64,000 nt of DNA. Origin: Chlorocebus sabaeus (lineage: Eukaryota > Chordata > Mammalia > Primates > Cercopithecidae). Where the stretch lies: assembly GCF_047675955.1 (NCBI RefSeq), contig NC_132912.1, forward strand, positions 19,194,500-19,258,499, written 5' to 3'. The notes below the pieces were generated by a model. That model had not been told where the DNA came from, did not search any database, and saw nothing but the letters and a program-made list of their open reading frames with translations. The translations under genes and the position numbers were made by a program. This document shows positions 1 to 13,190 of the stretch, one piece after another (the first letter of the stretch is position 1; every line of letters begins with the position of its first letter).

Positions 1-200
1 TGAGTTCTCACATGGTGGAAGGGCCAAGACAACTCTCTAGTCCTTCTTGTATAAATGAATTAAATCCATCCTTGAGGACTCTACCTTCAGGATCTAATCA
101 TATCCCAAAAGTCTCATCTCCAAAGATTATGCTTCCACATATGAATGTGTGTGTGTGCAGGGGCACAAACATTCAGACCAAAGCAGCCTGGGATCAATAA
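1..200 (-). mobile_element. MaLR-type LTR fragment (MLT1/MST-like)
   Basis: The text runs from a 'cacatggtggaaggg' type start to 'cacaaacattcagacca', which reads like the antisense of a mammalian MaLR LTR. It is truncated by the window edge and quite diverged, so the subfamily is not assigned. Confidence 0.4.
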
Positions 201-751
201 ATCTCTATGTTTTGCTGAGGGACTCTGTGTGTATGTTGGGGTGCACTTTCCATACTCATCCAGGCAGCTGATAACTCTGCCTTAGTTTCCATTTCCTGCT
301 TTCATAGAGCCTCAGTATCAGCCAGATGTTAGGGCTTAGGGTCTTTTCAGGTATTTCCAGAGCATGTATACAGCTCTACACATGCACATGTCTGGCTAGA
401 TTTGCAGGAATATGTTGGAACTTTTAAAATTCTCTATCAATGTCTCATTCTATTAGTTTGTTATTTTCACCAACTGTTACACACTGCCTCAGGTGACTAT
501 AAAGTTATAACACTTGCTGGTAATTGTTTTCAACAAACCCCTTATGTAGAAAAAGCATTTTATACTGAGCAAGCTATCATTATGGTCAATTTCACATGAC
601 GTTTTAATTGTGGTCTTTCAGGGAACCAAAAGACAAATCAAATAATGACAATTATTTGAGAATGAGGCTTTGAAGAAGGTCTGGCACCATTTTACTCATT
701 CTTGTGGCTGCCAGGCTGCACAGGAATGCAAGCTGCTATTTTTCGAAGTTA
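201..751. other. intronic, nothing recognised
   Basis: AT-rich intronic sequence. Short ORFs here have no domain signature and no splice-bounded MAM or LDLa peptide. Confidence 0.5.
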
Positions 752-1015
752 AGGGCGGATCACGAGGTCAGGAGATCGAGACCATCCTGGCTAACAAGGT
801 GAAACCCCATCTCTACTAAAAAATACAAAAAACTAGCCGGGCGAGGTGGCGGGCGTCTGTAGTCCCAGCCACTCGGGAGGCGAAGGCAGGAGAATGGCGT
901 GAACCCGGGAGGCGGAGCTTGCTGTGAGCCGAGATCCGGCCACTGCACTCCAGCCTGGGTGACAGAGCGAGACTCCGTCTCAAAAAAAAAAAAGAATTAA
1001 AAAAAAAAAAAAAAA
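752..1015 (+). mobile_element. Alu, 5'-truncated, AluY-like
   Basis: Starts inside the left monomer at 'gcggatcacgaggtcagg' and ends in an A-tail interrupted by 'gaatt'. The CpG-rich, little-diverged sequence with 'ctaacaaggtgaaacccc' suggests AluY. Confidence 0.9.
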
Positions 1016-3926
1016 TGTGAAACTGGAGAGTGGGCAATGAGACTAGGGCAAGTTAAAGCCCATAAAACTCACCATTTTTAAAAACTGAGATTTAGCCATT
1101 TGTTGAATAAAAGCCCTCCAAATTCCCAAAAAGCTTGACTGATTTCCAGAGTTCAAGACAAGTTGATCCTGACTTTTTTTCCAGTTTTAAAATTGATTTT
1201 GTGGGGGCAAAAGTTTCAGAGGTCTCTATTCTGGCATTTTCATTGACAGTACTCTTGTGGTTTACTATATATTTTATGATCTCCTAAAGTGACTCACATA
1301 GCCCTTTGTCACTGAAGTCAGACATAAGTGGATATGGCAGCATCCATGTACAACTTGCTAGTAATGAGAAGGGATTACTATTTGAGGGTATTCTTTAAGT
1401 GATACCATTTTAGCAAATATTACCTGGTTCTGTTCAGCTTGCTAGCTTAATAAATTGGTATGAATCAAAACTTATGATTCAAAGGAAACAGAATTTAATA
1501 AATAGACAAATTATCAACTTGAAGAGGTTTGTATCTAATACTACTATTTGCTCTCTATTATCCGAATTAAACTATGCTTTTTGTCAGAAATTAGTGCATT
1601 TTCATATTTCCATAAGTTTTGACATTTTAACATTTGCTGCAAAACTTGGATCTTGTTATGATGATCCATTCCTACAGCCTGATTTTTTTAAACGTTCTTG
1701 AGAACTGATATTATCTCACTGTTAAAATTCTCCTTTTTTGAGTTCCTTTGAACCAATTGGTTACTCTGCAGCATGCAACAGGATTTATGTCTCTCCTGCT
1801 CACATTCAGGTCCATTAATCTCTCAGAACATGGGAAATGGAGGAAGTACAAGGCTGCCCATCAGTGGTTGAGGAAAGTGAGACCGAAAGTTCTACCTTAT
1901 CTTTCCTGAAGATCAAGGTTGATGGAATTCACTGCCAAAGTTATTGGATTTAGCTCTCAAACCTTGATTCATGGTTTTTGTTGCTTTCATATTTTATATA
2001 CCTCATTTTTTTGGTCATCAAACTTGGGATTTCATTCCAATACTTAACCAGTAACTGAGAAAAAGTATTTTTTAAAGTCCTCTAACATAAACATTTAAGA
2101 TTATAAATGAAATTATGCTATTTATATTATTTCATCATTTTAATAATTAACCCTTTGTCACAAGATCGTGTTACACATGTGTTTCAAAGACATTATGCAT
2201 TGACTTTTATAAATGCAGGCACAACATGGGAATTTAAGTATCATGTAAACAAACTATAATGAGGATGGTGTAGAGGTTAATGGAGATATATGATGATAAT
2301 GGTGATTATGTGTTCGTGATATCTGTATTATTAGGCTGCTAAAGGAAGTACAAGAGGTTTATAGAGAAAATATTCAATATAAACTTTGTTGTTCAAGAGC
2401 TTTATGCAGTCTTTTCTGGCTGGTTAGAGCTGTAGTAGATGTGAGTGTTAAATGAGGGAACGTTGAAGTGGAAAAAAGTTATGCTGTCAAAGATTTGCCT
2501 TTTTCTCTTAAACTCTTAAACAGCCATGATAAAAAGTGTTCTCTGGAAAGCCAGGGAACTTTCTATAGAGTGACATTTTTCTTTAGGGAACATCTCCATC
2601 TGTGAATTAAAGAAATTCTATACTCATACTAAAGGAGCAAGGTAAATGAAGTGCACACTAAAAAAAATCGCGATTGTCACTAAGTTAAAATTAAACATGG
2701 AAAACAGATATTGCCACTGGGTGCATTTTGAACAATTTTTTCCCCATACAAAGAAAAAAGTTTATTACTAGAACAAAGGTCAAAAGATATAAAGCTGTTT
2801 CTGAATTTAAACCTTTACTTTCTACTATAACCTGAAGATTGACCTTTATTGAATATTTGATACAATACAGAATAATTTATAGTGCCATAACACATACCAA
2901 ATGACAAAGTTTTTATTTATGAAACACTGTTTAAATATTTAAATAATTTATTAATGTGTGAGTTGAAAAATATCACTGAAAAATGCTGCTTTTATTATTT
3001 AATAACAATGTGTCAAATCTGATTTTTAATGTCAAGTTTTTAAAAATATGAATAATTTAGGTAATATTGACAAATAAAAATAATTTTTCTGAGTTTCTCA
3101 GGGATTCTTTTTAGTAGTTGAATATTTATAAAGAACAATTTAGAGCCGACTGAATGCTATTACCATTTGTATTGCTAATAATATTATTTAAACCTACAAT
3201 AATATATGCATAGGACTTATTATATTTATTTGATTATTCACTTGCTTAACATTTGTTTACCTGCTGCAAGAGCCAACTAATGATAGTCCACTTGCATCAC
3301 CATGATAGCCGCTCTTCATCTAAATTGTGTTTACATAACAATTCCACTAAGTATATTCTTAGAATAATTGTGTGTTATTACAGTTATTTCAGTTATGTCT
3401 CTGACTATATTCATAAGCAATCGTTAATGTCACTGTTTGCTGCTTAATTAGGATGCAATTTTGGAATAGGAGTAGGGAAGAGAGGTTTCTTCCTTAGGTC
3501 TCATAATTTTACTATTGATTCTTTTAATGATGTGACAATTAGATTTCATTTCCAATCTGACTTTAAAATACCACTGAATAATTGAGGTAGGTATGTCATC
3601 ATAGTCATCATCATCATATTTCTCATTCCTTTTGACAAAGAGAAGCACATGAAATAAAGTGGCAGAAAACAATGGTTTTCAGATTATATGCTAGAACCTG
3701 CATAAAACATTACAGGAAATCTATGAGAGCCCAGGGAATGCTCAACATTTATTTTACAGACTTCTAAACCATAAGAGTCCACAGGTATTATCCATACTGC
3801 AGTGCATAGGAAAGCATCAGGGCTCAGAGTTGTTTTCCATAATCCTAGGAAAAGCTGGGACTATCTGATCCAGGTTTTTCTGAACAAAAGCACAGTGAGC
3901 AATGATCTCTTCTAAAGCTGTAAGAG
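1016..3926. other. intronic, nothing recognised
   Basis: About 2.9 kb of AT-rich sequence. I see no exon with acceptor, donor and MAM or LDLa coding content, and no young repeat. Old repeats may be present below what reading by eye can detect. Confidence 0.5.
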
Positions 3927-4320
3927 TTGAAGAAGGATGAAAGAAACATGAAAAGTGACTCATCAGTCAGAAACAGGTTTATTTTAAAGAATAAACCTGA
4001 GAGGGGCCTCTGGCCGTTAGGTCAAGAGCCCTCTCTCTTACAGACTAAGAGTATTTTAGGACGGGAGAGCTTACAACAGGCTCAGAATATTTCTGTGTCT
4101 CTTTGTCTTGCTTATCTGGGAGGCAGAGTTTTGTGTCTGTTCCCATACATCTTTCTGCAGCTGCAGGCATACCCCCCAAGTCTGCTTTTAGGTTCCCTAT
4201 CTTAGTGAACCTAAAGAGAAAGGAATGTGCTTATTAGGGTCCACTGTTTTACTTGGGCCTATTGTATGAGTGTGAAGTTTGGTCTTTACACCATGCAGCT
4301 GTCTTATCTGTATTGTACTG
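3927..4320. repeat. possible old LTR-like repeat
   Basis: A block of more mixed composition than its surroundings, with text such as 'gagaggggcctctggccg' and 'ctgcagctgcaggcatac' that resembles antisense ERV LTR sequence. Family not recognised. The 92-codon ORF across it has no known domain. Confidence 0.3.
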
Positions 4321-4791
4321 TCTGCTCTTTCTAGCTGCTTATTGTTGGAAGTGATTTATTTGAAATGCATGAGGTTAGAAAGGGAGCTGGAGCTTAAAAT
4401 AGTGGTGTTTGTCCAAGATAATGGTACTCCTGCTCTGTCAAAAGTCTTCCTTGAATTGCTTATTTTGGTAGGCAGTTCTGATAGTATAATGTTTTCCTTA
4501 GATAGCATCTTTGCAGGAATGTACCTTTCTATGTTAAATGTGATAAATTGGGTTGTGAACTATAGCCCATGATCATATTATAGGCAGTATAATTGCAATT
4601 AGCTGTATCACTGGGCAACAGAAAGAAGTAAAAATATCAGATGGTTTGCAAAAGTAAATGATGTAGTTAAATTATTCTTTAAACAAAAAAAATTATTAAT
4701 CTAGTGAGGAGGTGGGCCTGAATCATCACCTGGTGTCTTAAATTTGCCAGTGATCACTCTGAATCTAACACATTGTCTGTTGTTTCTATTC

Positions 4792-5066
4792 TTTTTTTTT
4801 TTTTTTTTAAGTTTTGTAGGTACGTAGTAGATGCGTATATTTATGGGGTACATGAGATGTTTTGATACAGGTATGCAATGCATAATAATCTCATCATGGA
4901 GAATGGGGTACCCATCCCCTAAGCATTGATCTTTTATGTTACCCACAATTCAATCACACTCTTTTAGTTATTTTTAAATGTACAGTGAAATTATTATTGA
5001 CTACAGTCACTCCGTTATGCTATCAAATAGTAGGTCTTATTCATTCTCTCTTTTTTTTTTTTTTTT
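4792..5066 (-). mobile_element. L1 3' end, antisense
   Basis: Begins with a T-run (the antisense poly-A tail) and continues through 'ggggtacatgagatgttttg' and 'atcaaatagtaggtcttatt', which is the 3' UTR of a primate or older mammalian L1. It is 5'-truncated and ends about 210 bp upstream of the MALRD1 exon at 5276. Confidence 0.75.
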
Positions 5067-5275
5067 TGTACTGTGTTTCTTCTCTCCGATAGCTCACTTC
5101 CTTTTACTGGTGTCCAGAGTGGATTCTATTTCCTCAAGTTTAAGAAGCAGAGTTTTCCTTCCGACAAATGATCAACATGACTGCCAGGTATTTGAAAGCA
5201 CACAGCATTTTAAATATTTTGTCCCATTTGGGGATTCTTTATCATAACTGTTTGGGTACTAATTGTCTTTCACAG

Positions 5276-5437
5276 ATTATATTTTATTACTTCTCCAGCC
5301 AAGTGAGTGGCAAGTTAATGGTTGGGCTTCAAACTGCATATGGAGGTCCTATTCAGCATTTATGGCAAAACACAGCTGCACTCCCAAATCAGTGGGAGAG
5401 AAATGTCATCAAAATCCAGAGTTCACAGAGATTTCAG
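5276..5437 (+). CDS. MALRD1: MALRD1 internal exon: MAM domain, central part
   Basis: A 162-nt exon of 54 whole codons. It is bounded by a strong acceptor (pyrimidine-rich 'ctttcacag') and a 'gtatat' donor. The peptide starts IIFYYFSS, the MAM strand usually written as hydrophobic-F-x-Y, continues with a Leu-Trp-Gln motif and NQWERNVIKI, and ends QRFQ. It joins in phase 0 to the exon at 14701 (VVFQGQ). The preceding MAM N-terminal exon is not in the window. MALRD1 is known as a large enterocyte protein, and mouse Diet1 affects FGF15 secretion and bile-acid levels. MAM domains are extracellular, disulphide-bonded adhesion modules. The exon and domain are seen; the gene name is recognition of the protein, not a database hit. 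Confidence 0.87.
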
Positions 5438-8202
5438 GTATATGTGTTCTATTTTCTAACTATGGCCTTAAAGAAAAAATAAGATACAGATCTTTAACAC
5501 CAGGTGAACTAAAAGTAAGGCAACCATCCCAGTTTGCCAGCGACTGAGGGATTTCCCAAGACTTTCAAGTGCTGAAAGTGGACATCTCAGGCAATTTGTG
5601 ATGGCTAGCCACCCTGAAAGACACTTTTACAATAAGGTTTTGAATTGTATGTATGAAAACTAAAGGTGATATATTTTAAGACATACTAATATATCAGTAA
5701 AATACAACCTTTTAATTTCCTCCTAATTTCTTGAACCATCTGCATATTCCTCTCTACTTTTCTTACTGCTCCAACTTCTTTCTTTTCATTACTTTTTCCT
5801 TCCAGACTTTTTTTTCATGCTTTTGAGAGAAGGGAATGCTGGGTAATGAGGAAGGAGAATGTTTAAACACTTATTACAAATGCTGTTGAAGTAGAATAAT
5901 TGTCATATTCATTTCATAGATAAACTCAACACAACCTTTCTTTTCTAAAGTAATTTAGAGAATTAAAGTCAATGCAAACCTATAAAACACAACTTATTTA
6001 TGCAGCCTAATAAAACTTATGCATGGTCGAAATGATAATCTAATGATTATTACCAGTTCTTGAAGAAGTATTGCCTATTTTAACATTTGGGATAATCAAA
6101 CAAAATTTTCCTATTAAACATGAGATTTTAAAGCATTTTATTCCTTAAAACTTTCTAATCCTTCTCTGTGAGTCAATTTAACCCAAGTCGGGTTTTTTTA
6201 TCATCTATTATTAGAATGATATAATAATCAGTGTTATAAATTTGATATAAATCAAATCATTTGTTATATGGTGGATTTAGCACTTGCTTAAATATAGGGA
6301 TTAAATTGGATTGAATTTTACCTTTGATTCTTTTGAGTGGCTAAGAGAAAAAGAATGGCTAAATGAACAGGATCTTCATTGTAAAAGCTGAATTATAAGA
6401 TATAAGAATGGCATAGCTTCTTAATTGATTGATCATAAATCACTGTAATTTGGAATTTTCAGGTTTTGATAAACTTAATGGGGATCAAAAGAAGGCTACA
6501 AAAAATCCCTTAACAGGTGGTTAAATGACACCTATATGGCAGGACTTCAGAGAAACTCCCACTGGAAACGCTAACCAGAGACTGAGACTGTACTCTATTG
6601 AAGTCAAATATCAGTGTTGGGGGTGTGGGTGGTTGGAAAGGCATGTTAAGCCATCAGACACTTAAGTCTTTCTATCAACAATTCATTCATTCACTCAAGA
6701 AAGATTAATTTGGGGCTCTTGGATGTGGTAGGTTCCCTACCGCATGTTAAGGGAAGATGCTTGATAGGTGTGGGCAGGGGATACTATGTGTCCCTCGGCC
6801 CTGAAGACATCTGTGGCTTTCAAGGGCTGTGGTATGCAGAATGAATACCCCCTTAACACCAATAATATATTTGATTTGCTGTGGATGCTCAAGTGTTATT
6901 AACCACTGGAGAAGTTATTTTATTTCTTACCCTTCTCTTCTTAATTCCCTGTGTCTGCTTGTTGTCTCAACAACGACAACAAAAGCAACAAAACCAGGCC
7001 AAGATTGTGTTTATGGGGATTGAGTCACATCGAGTAGACTCTGAAGGTTGATCTTGCTGAAGTTCCATCTCTCTCCGTTCTTGTAGACACTTAATAAGTG
7101 AGATGAGAATCTTATCTACGGATCAACTCCATCATTATTTACACATCTTTTTAACTTTGAAACAGAGCTGATGGTATGGGAGTCTTAAACTACTTTTGCC
7201 AAGCTTTGTGCCTTCTTAGACCTGTCTATGTCTTTCGGTCCAGATCTCTATTAGAAGCATAAGAGATCAGAGTGTTGAGTAGAACCGGAACTTGCTGTAT
7301 CTTGTAGGTCAAACCTTTCAAAATAACGTCCTTGTTTTGCTCAGCTTCCTATTCTCAAGTGATACATCCTGAGTTCTGATGATTAAATATGTGCAGTAGA
7401 TCAATTAAAAAAAAAAAGTAAAACTCCAGAATATGTAATATCCAGGGTGATTAGACTGTAGCTGAGGCAGCAGGGTTATTCACTTGAGTGCTTTAAATGT
7501 ACCAGTGGCTTCAACTAAAGCAGATGCATGTGCAATATATTAATTTTATATCCCAAAATACGTTATTGCTGATGTGAAAATAGTGCATTTACCTTAAAGG
7601 CTTTGCAAAAATTAGGAGACCATATGGCTCTCTCGGGATCCCTCGGCTACACCAGCCTTTTCGGATTGCAGGTATGCTTTAGTTCTGTCCTGTCAGCAAG
7701 TGAGCAGATGTTCATTTGCTTTTGTTTGGTGGGCCACAGAGAAGTGCTGTACTTGTAATACGGCCTGGCACCATCTAGTATCTCACTCCTGAAAAGATTT
7801 TGTGAGGGGCTTATTCAAGGGAATTCTGTAATCAGAGTCTCCAGACAGTATCTGCTGCCTCGACAACTTATAAGCCTCTGAGAATTATTTCATTTTCTGC
7901 CATTTCCTTTCCATGCTGACTTCTAATAGTTTAAAAGCCATGCATCCTTCCTTTAAAAATGTCCAAATAGGAGATTTCGGTCCCAGCTGGATCCCAGCTT
8001 CGCATGGGCTTAGGACAAAGTCTCTGCAGCTGATGCTCACCTGGGGGCTTTATCACCTCCATCTGTGAATGACTAGGTCTCTCCTTTAATGAAATTGAAG
8101 CAGGTTAATTTCTGATGGAATGCTGCTGCATATACAAGGATTGCTGTTTATCTACTTAGCAAAGACGGAAGCATTTCAGAGAGTTTTTGAAGATATTTAA
8201 GG
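5438..8202. other. intron, nothing recognised
   Basis: AT-rich intron without a splice-bounded coding block. A CpG-containing stretch near 7612-7672 ending 'gattgcag/gtatgc' looks exon-like at its 3' end but is not MAM or LDLa sequence. Confidence 0.5.
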
Positions 8203-8410
8203 AATAATAACAACTAAAATTTCTTTAGCACTTACTATATGTAAGGCACTGTGTTTACTTCTTTGGATACATAATTTTATTGACCCTTCACAAAAATCCT
8301 CTAAGGTAGAAAGATGATTTATTCCAAGAATTACAAGCTTTAGAGAGTTAAATAACCTACTATATCCCATACCGGCTTAGACTCTAAGGTAGTTTGATTT
8401 CAGATCTCAA
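8203..8410 (-). repeat. MIR SINE, antisense
   Basis: Text follows the reverse MIR consensus: 'agcacttactatatgtaagg', a 'cactgtgtt' core, then 'cctctaaggtagaaa' and 'gagagttaaataacct'. Strongly diverged, as expected of a mammal-wide SINE. Confidence 0.7.
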
Positions 8411-8704
8411 TTACTGAGTCACTGAGCTATAATAACTTTTTTTTATTATGTTAAGCATTACAGGGATTTAGAATACATAGGGGAAAAAAAGCCCAACCTC
8501 TAGTTTGGTCAAATCTGTTGTGTGTGACTTATTATATATTCTTTTGTCTGCTGTGCTGGGTAAAACAACAATTTTAGGCATTGCATGCTGCTGATTAATT
8601 GCAATCACATTTTTTAAAAATTGCAGACATAAGCGATTAATTTTACTGTTGTCCTAAAATATTCAAGGAGAGAAATAATAAAACAAACTTAACATGCAGT
8701 AGAA

Positions 8705-9268
8705 ATGTAGCCCCTAATTCAGGTGAAACCTTGTTTAGTCAGAGGCATAAGTACCAGAGTGACTCCATCTTGAGTGAGGGCTAGGAAAATGAGCTTGCTG
8801 GGTTGCATCCCCAGAAATCTAGGCATTCCTAGCCTCTAGATATTTACTGTTAAGGGAACAGACTGATAACATTTACTAAACAGACTTGGACTTGGGAGTG
8901 TCCTGGTATCCCGACACTTTGAGAACAAAATCATTCCTAATTTTGCTTTATAGATAATAATGTCGATTCTTGCAAAATATAGTAATTAAGAAAATTAATC
9001 CTTTATCGCAAAAGATTATAGCAGAGCACATCTCCCCGTGATCTTTTTTTATCCTGTATATAAACAAGTATCATACCTAGGGTGGACCCATTCCTCCTCC
9101 TACTTGCGGGAAAGCCCTGCTTTGTCTATTGAGTGGCCATTCTTTTATTCTTCTACTTTCTTAATAAACTTGCTTTCACTTTACTCTCTGGACATTCTCT
9201 CAATTCTTTCTTGCGCGAGCTCCAAGACCCTCTCTTGGGGTCTGGATCGGGACTTCCTTTCGGTAACA
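8705..9268 (+). mobile_element. ERV1-like solo LTR
   Basis: Contains a TATA-like 'tatataaa' at 9057-9064, an 'aataaa' polyadenylation signal at 9163-9168, and a 3' end 'tcttggggtctggatcggga' running to 'ggtaaca', all in the order expected for an ERV class I LTR in sense orientation. No internal retroviral coding sequence adjoins it, so it is a solitary LTR. Exact family and left edge are not certain. Confidence 0.6.
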
Positions 9269-9819
9269 CTTTCACTCCTGTTTGTTGTTGTTCTTGAAAG
9301 AAGCTCATGTAACAGTTTTATGGGTAAGAAGGAATGAATACTATCCCTTACTACTAAGTATATCACTGACTATAATTTTCACGTTGAATGTCTAGATTGT
9401 TAAACTAAATGAACAATCAGTGCCTTAAGTATAAAAAGATACTGAAGCATTTTTAACACGCTATTATTTACTTTTCATTTCTTTGATATTTCATTGAGAA
9501 ATGCTGGAGAGTTCTCAGCAGCCTCCTATTTAGAAAGAATAGAATTTATTAATAAAGACAAAAGATGAGCTTTACATTTTAAAAAATGTAAATTTTAACC
9601 TTAACTTTTAAAATTTTACTGTCACTCTTCAAAATCATTATCTGAGGTATTTTCCCTTTTAATTCAATAATATTTATGATAACACGTGATGAGGAAATAA
9701 TTACTCTCATCATTTTGTATCTCAAATGTTTGCTTGGGAAATGAATGCATACTACTAATTAAGAAAACTCTTACATAATACATATAACCATAAATGTTTC
9801 TAATGTTTATACTCATGCT

Positions 9820-10495
9820 GAAGCAGTCTCGTTGTCTGGGGCGATACCTGAGATTAATTGTTTCATGCCAAGGAAATCAAAGACGTGAACACACAAGGCG
9901 TGAGGTTAAGAATGGAGGTAATAATAGGTGAAAGAAAGAGAAGAGCTCTCTCCTGCAGAGAGAGGGATCCTGAATGGGTTTCCAGTCCATGGCAAAATGC
10001 AGGGGGTTTTATAGATGAGCTTGAGGAAGCGGTGTCTGATTTACATAGCGCACTAAAGACTGGTCAGACTAGGTGTGTTACTTGCATAAGGCACAAAAAA
10101 CTGGTTAGGGGTAGGTGTGCTGTTTGCATAGGGTACAAAAAGATGGCCTTTCCCACCCTAATCTGTTATTATGCAGATGGGTTCTCTAACTGGCTGGTAC
10201 CATGTTGCCTGTTTCTTTACTGTGCATGTGGTAATAAAAGGGAAGACGGAGCTTCTATATTGGCTATGCCTGGCCCCCAGGTAGCCTTTTTTTATTGATG
10301 CAACTGCCAGCATTCACCTGTGCAAGCTTTCAGCTTGCTTATCTATGTTTACAGCTTGATTTTTCAGGCTGCTCTTTGTTGGAAAAAATAATTTATTGGG
10401 CTGCTTTTTGGTAGAAGGGAAGTCTTGCTGAGGACTCTTTTACCTTCACTATCTGCCTAAATAATTTCTTTCTAGCTCCTGTATCAATGCCATCC
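9820..10495. repeat. LTR-like repeat, unassigned
   Basis: A block of higher GC with internally repeated text: 'agactggtcagactaggtgt' at about 10057 and 'aactggttaggggtaggtgt' at about 10098, followed by similar 'ttgcata' phrases. The pattern resembles an antisense ERV LTR with a local tandem unit. The 146-codon ORF here has no recognised domain. Confidence 0.4.
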
Positions 10496-10904
10496 AGGTG
10501 GTATTATCCATATGTCATCACCATTTCCTCTAACATTTAAATCAAGTGGCTTGAGTGCTGACCGCTTACCTCTATTCAGAGGTCATCTATCTTCTCTTAA
10601 AATGTTTGGGGTGAAAGGAATTTGTTTCATGTTCACTGTCGGATTAGTGCGGGCCGTCCCTGACTTCTGTGGTGTCGGAACTCCATCATCTGTCCTATGA
10701 TCCACTTTTATTTTGCTGCTTTGCTCCTTTAACAAAACCTATCTATCTATCTATCTTCCAATGTTATTAAAATGAGGTGGGTGTTTGGAAAATAATCTTG
10801 CTGATGTTTTGGAGAAAACAAAGAATGTGTGTTAGATACTACTTTTCCTAAGAATACAACTACCACACAGCAACACAGCTCTGACCAGGGCCCTCCATAG
10901 AACC

Positions 10905-10956
<52 letters not shown>
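10905..10956. repeat. (TA)n microsatellite
   Basis: About 26 uninterrupted TA units directly next to the T-run of the following antisense Alu. Likely length-polymorphic. Confidence 0.95.
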
Positions 10957-10974
<18 letters not shown>

Positions 10975-11270
10975 TTTTTTTTCTTTTTCCAAGATGGAGT
11001 CTCACTCTGTCACCCAGGTTGGCATGCAGTGGCACCATCTCAGATTGCAACCTCTGCCTCCTGGGTTTAAGCAATTATCCTGCCTCAGCCTCCTGAGTAG
11101 CTGGGATTACAGATGTGTACCATAACACTTGGCTAATTTTTGTATTTTTAATTGAGATGGGGTTTTGCCATGTTGGCCAGGCTAGTCTCGAACTCCTGAC
11201 CTCAGGTGATCAGCCTGCCTTGGCCTCCCAAAGTGTTGGGATTATAGGCGTGAGCCACCACGTCCTGCCT
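10957..11270 (-). mobile_element. Alu, full-length, antisense
   Basis: Begins with a T-run, then 'gagtctcactctgtcaccca' and ends 'gtgagccaccacgtcctgcc'. Both monomers are present. Divergence suggests AluS. Confidence 0.93.
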
Positions 11271-12244
11271 TTATTTTTTCTTGTTTTTTAATCATCCTGG
11301 GGTTCCATTTTCTTTAGCTAATTTTCCAGATTCTAACCCAAATCCTTGTCAACTCTTTTCGTTTAAATCTGTTTAGCTAGACTATTTAATTATGCCTGAT
11401 GGGTCTTGTGTTTTATAGCCACATAGACCCATTAGTAAATTTCCCTCCAGTTAGAGAAATAGTTATTTCCCTAAGAAAAATGTTCCTTCCTGCTAGGCTA
11501 GTGGACTCAAATGGCAGCGAATTTTCACAATGACGTTTCATCAGTTATAGCAAGTTAACATGTAATTTAACAGAATCAAATAAATATGTAATATCTATTG
11601 CAAACTCTAATGAGGAGAGGATTATGGCAAGAAGGTAATTTAAAAGCTACTTCAGTAGTCAAGGGAGAGGAGATGGGAGAGGTAGTAAGAATGAAAGGAA
11701 AATAGGGATTAATGGAGCTTGTCTCATTGGAAATGAGAATGGAGGAGAAAGGGACTCTCAAGATCAGTTTGGATTTTTGAGCATTGGAGAGTACCAATCT
11801 TCTGGTACCATTGTCAGGAAATGAGAGTGAGATGAGAGCTCCAATCCGAGGAGAAAGGACAAAGTGTTGTGAATTATAAATGACTTGTGTCATCTGAGTG
11901 AAAATGTCCAGCAGACTGTGGAAACTGGGGAGGAGAGTTCAGGAAAGAGATTAACATTTGTAATGTAAGTTTCTGATTTATCAACCCTGAAGATGAATGT
12001 TGTTTTTTTGGTGAGGAGTGTGGAGAAAAAAAGCACGAGACATGTGATATAGTTAACACTTATTTCTACCTCTTTTTTAAAATATGGTGACTGTCGGCAT
12101 ATCCTTAACTCAGCAACAGCTAGGACTATCTCTATGAAAAAGCTTCCAGAAAGAATAAAATGTTAATTTGTAAAGAATAGATTTTTACCTACAAACACAC
12201 AATTCATATAATAGCTTAAATATTTTAATAACTATGTTACAATA

Positions 12245-12450
12245 ACAGTAGCTAACACTATTTAATGCTAACTATATACCAGGTGCTGTTTTACATGTTT
12301 GCAACTCATTTTTCCTTATCATGTAGGCTATCATTTTATCATTACAATTGTACAAAGAAGCAAACTGAGGAACAGAGATGTTAAATAGTTCTCCAAGGTC
12401 TTGTTGCTATTAAGTGGTATAGCAAGGAACTGAATCCAAATAGTTTTATT
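12245..12450 (-). repeat. MIR SINE, antisense
   Basis: Reverse-MIR text: 'tataccaggtgctgttttac', 'caaactgaggaacagagatg', 'aggtcttgttgctattaagt'. It runs into the AT-rich tract that follows. Confidence 0.7.
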
Positions 12451-12454
12451 TGAA

Positions 12455-13190
12455 ATACATATATATATATTCAAAATATATATAATATGTTACAAGTATA
12501 TAATTTATCTATATTATAAATAGATATTTTGAATCAAACTACTTGGATATATATAATATATATGGTTATATATTATACATAACCAACTTGGGTATGTATA
12601 TTATATTATACATATATATTTTAATAATATAGTACAATTGCATATTATATAATTTATATAATATAAATTAATATGTGTATATTATATAAATGTATATTAT
12701 AACATATATAAAAATATATTTTATAATATATAAAATATAACATAATATGTATATTATATATAATCTGTATATAATACATAATTTTATGTATGTATACATA
12801 CATACATATGCAAAATCTATACTATATATAATATATAGTTCTATAATATATACATTATATCACATATATAATATGTATACATATATGTATATGGAGATAT
12901 ATAACATATTTATATATTACAAATTTATTATATATTAATATATAACATAATTTATTAATATGTACTATTATATAATATTATATGTTATATATTGTATATC
13001 TCCAAGTAGTTTGATTAAAAATATCTATATCTATCTATATAATATATATTAATCTATATGTTATAATATTATAACTATAACATATATAACATATATGATA
13101 TAACATAGCATAATGATATATGATATAAATTATATAATGTATATTATATAACTACATATATGATATAAAATATATTTTTTTGAAAAAATG
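12455..13190. repeat. AT-rich tract with direct and inverted repeats
   Basis: Over 700 bp composed almost only of A and T. A 22-bp block 'tattttgaatcaaactactt..' occurs at 12525-12546 and again, directly, at 13191-13212 on the far side. An inverted copy with about 35 bp of flanking similarity lies at 12990-13027, pairing with 12521-12556. The layout resembles palindromic AT-rich repeats. Confidence 0.85.

Noticed and set aside
1..5275. Search for the missing MAM N-terminal exon
   Set aside because: No C-x-FE-x-x-x-C-x-W peptide with splice sites found; it probably lies upstream of the window.
7612..7675. CpG-containing stretch ending 'gattgcag/gtatgc', exon-like
   Set aside because: The exons at 5276 and 14701 already join in frame within one MAM motif, leaving no place for another exon; peptide is not MAM-like.
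9858..10298. 146-codon ORF, the equal longest outside exons
   Set aside because: Lies in an LTR-like block; no domain, no splice context, no MAM or LDLa residues.
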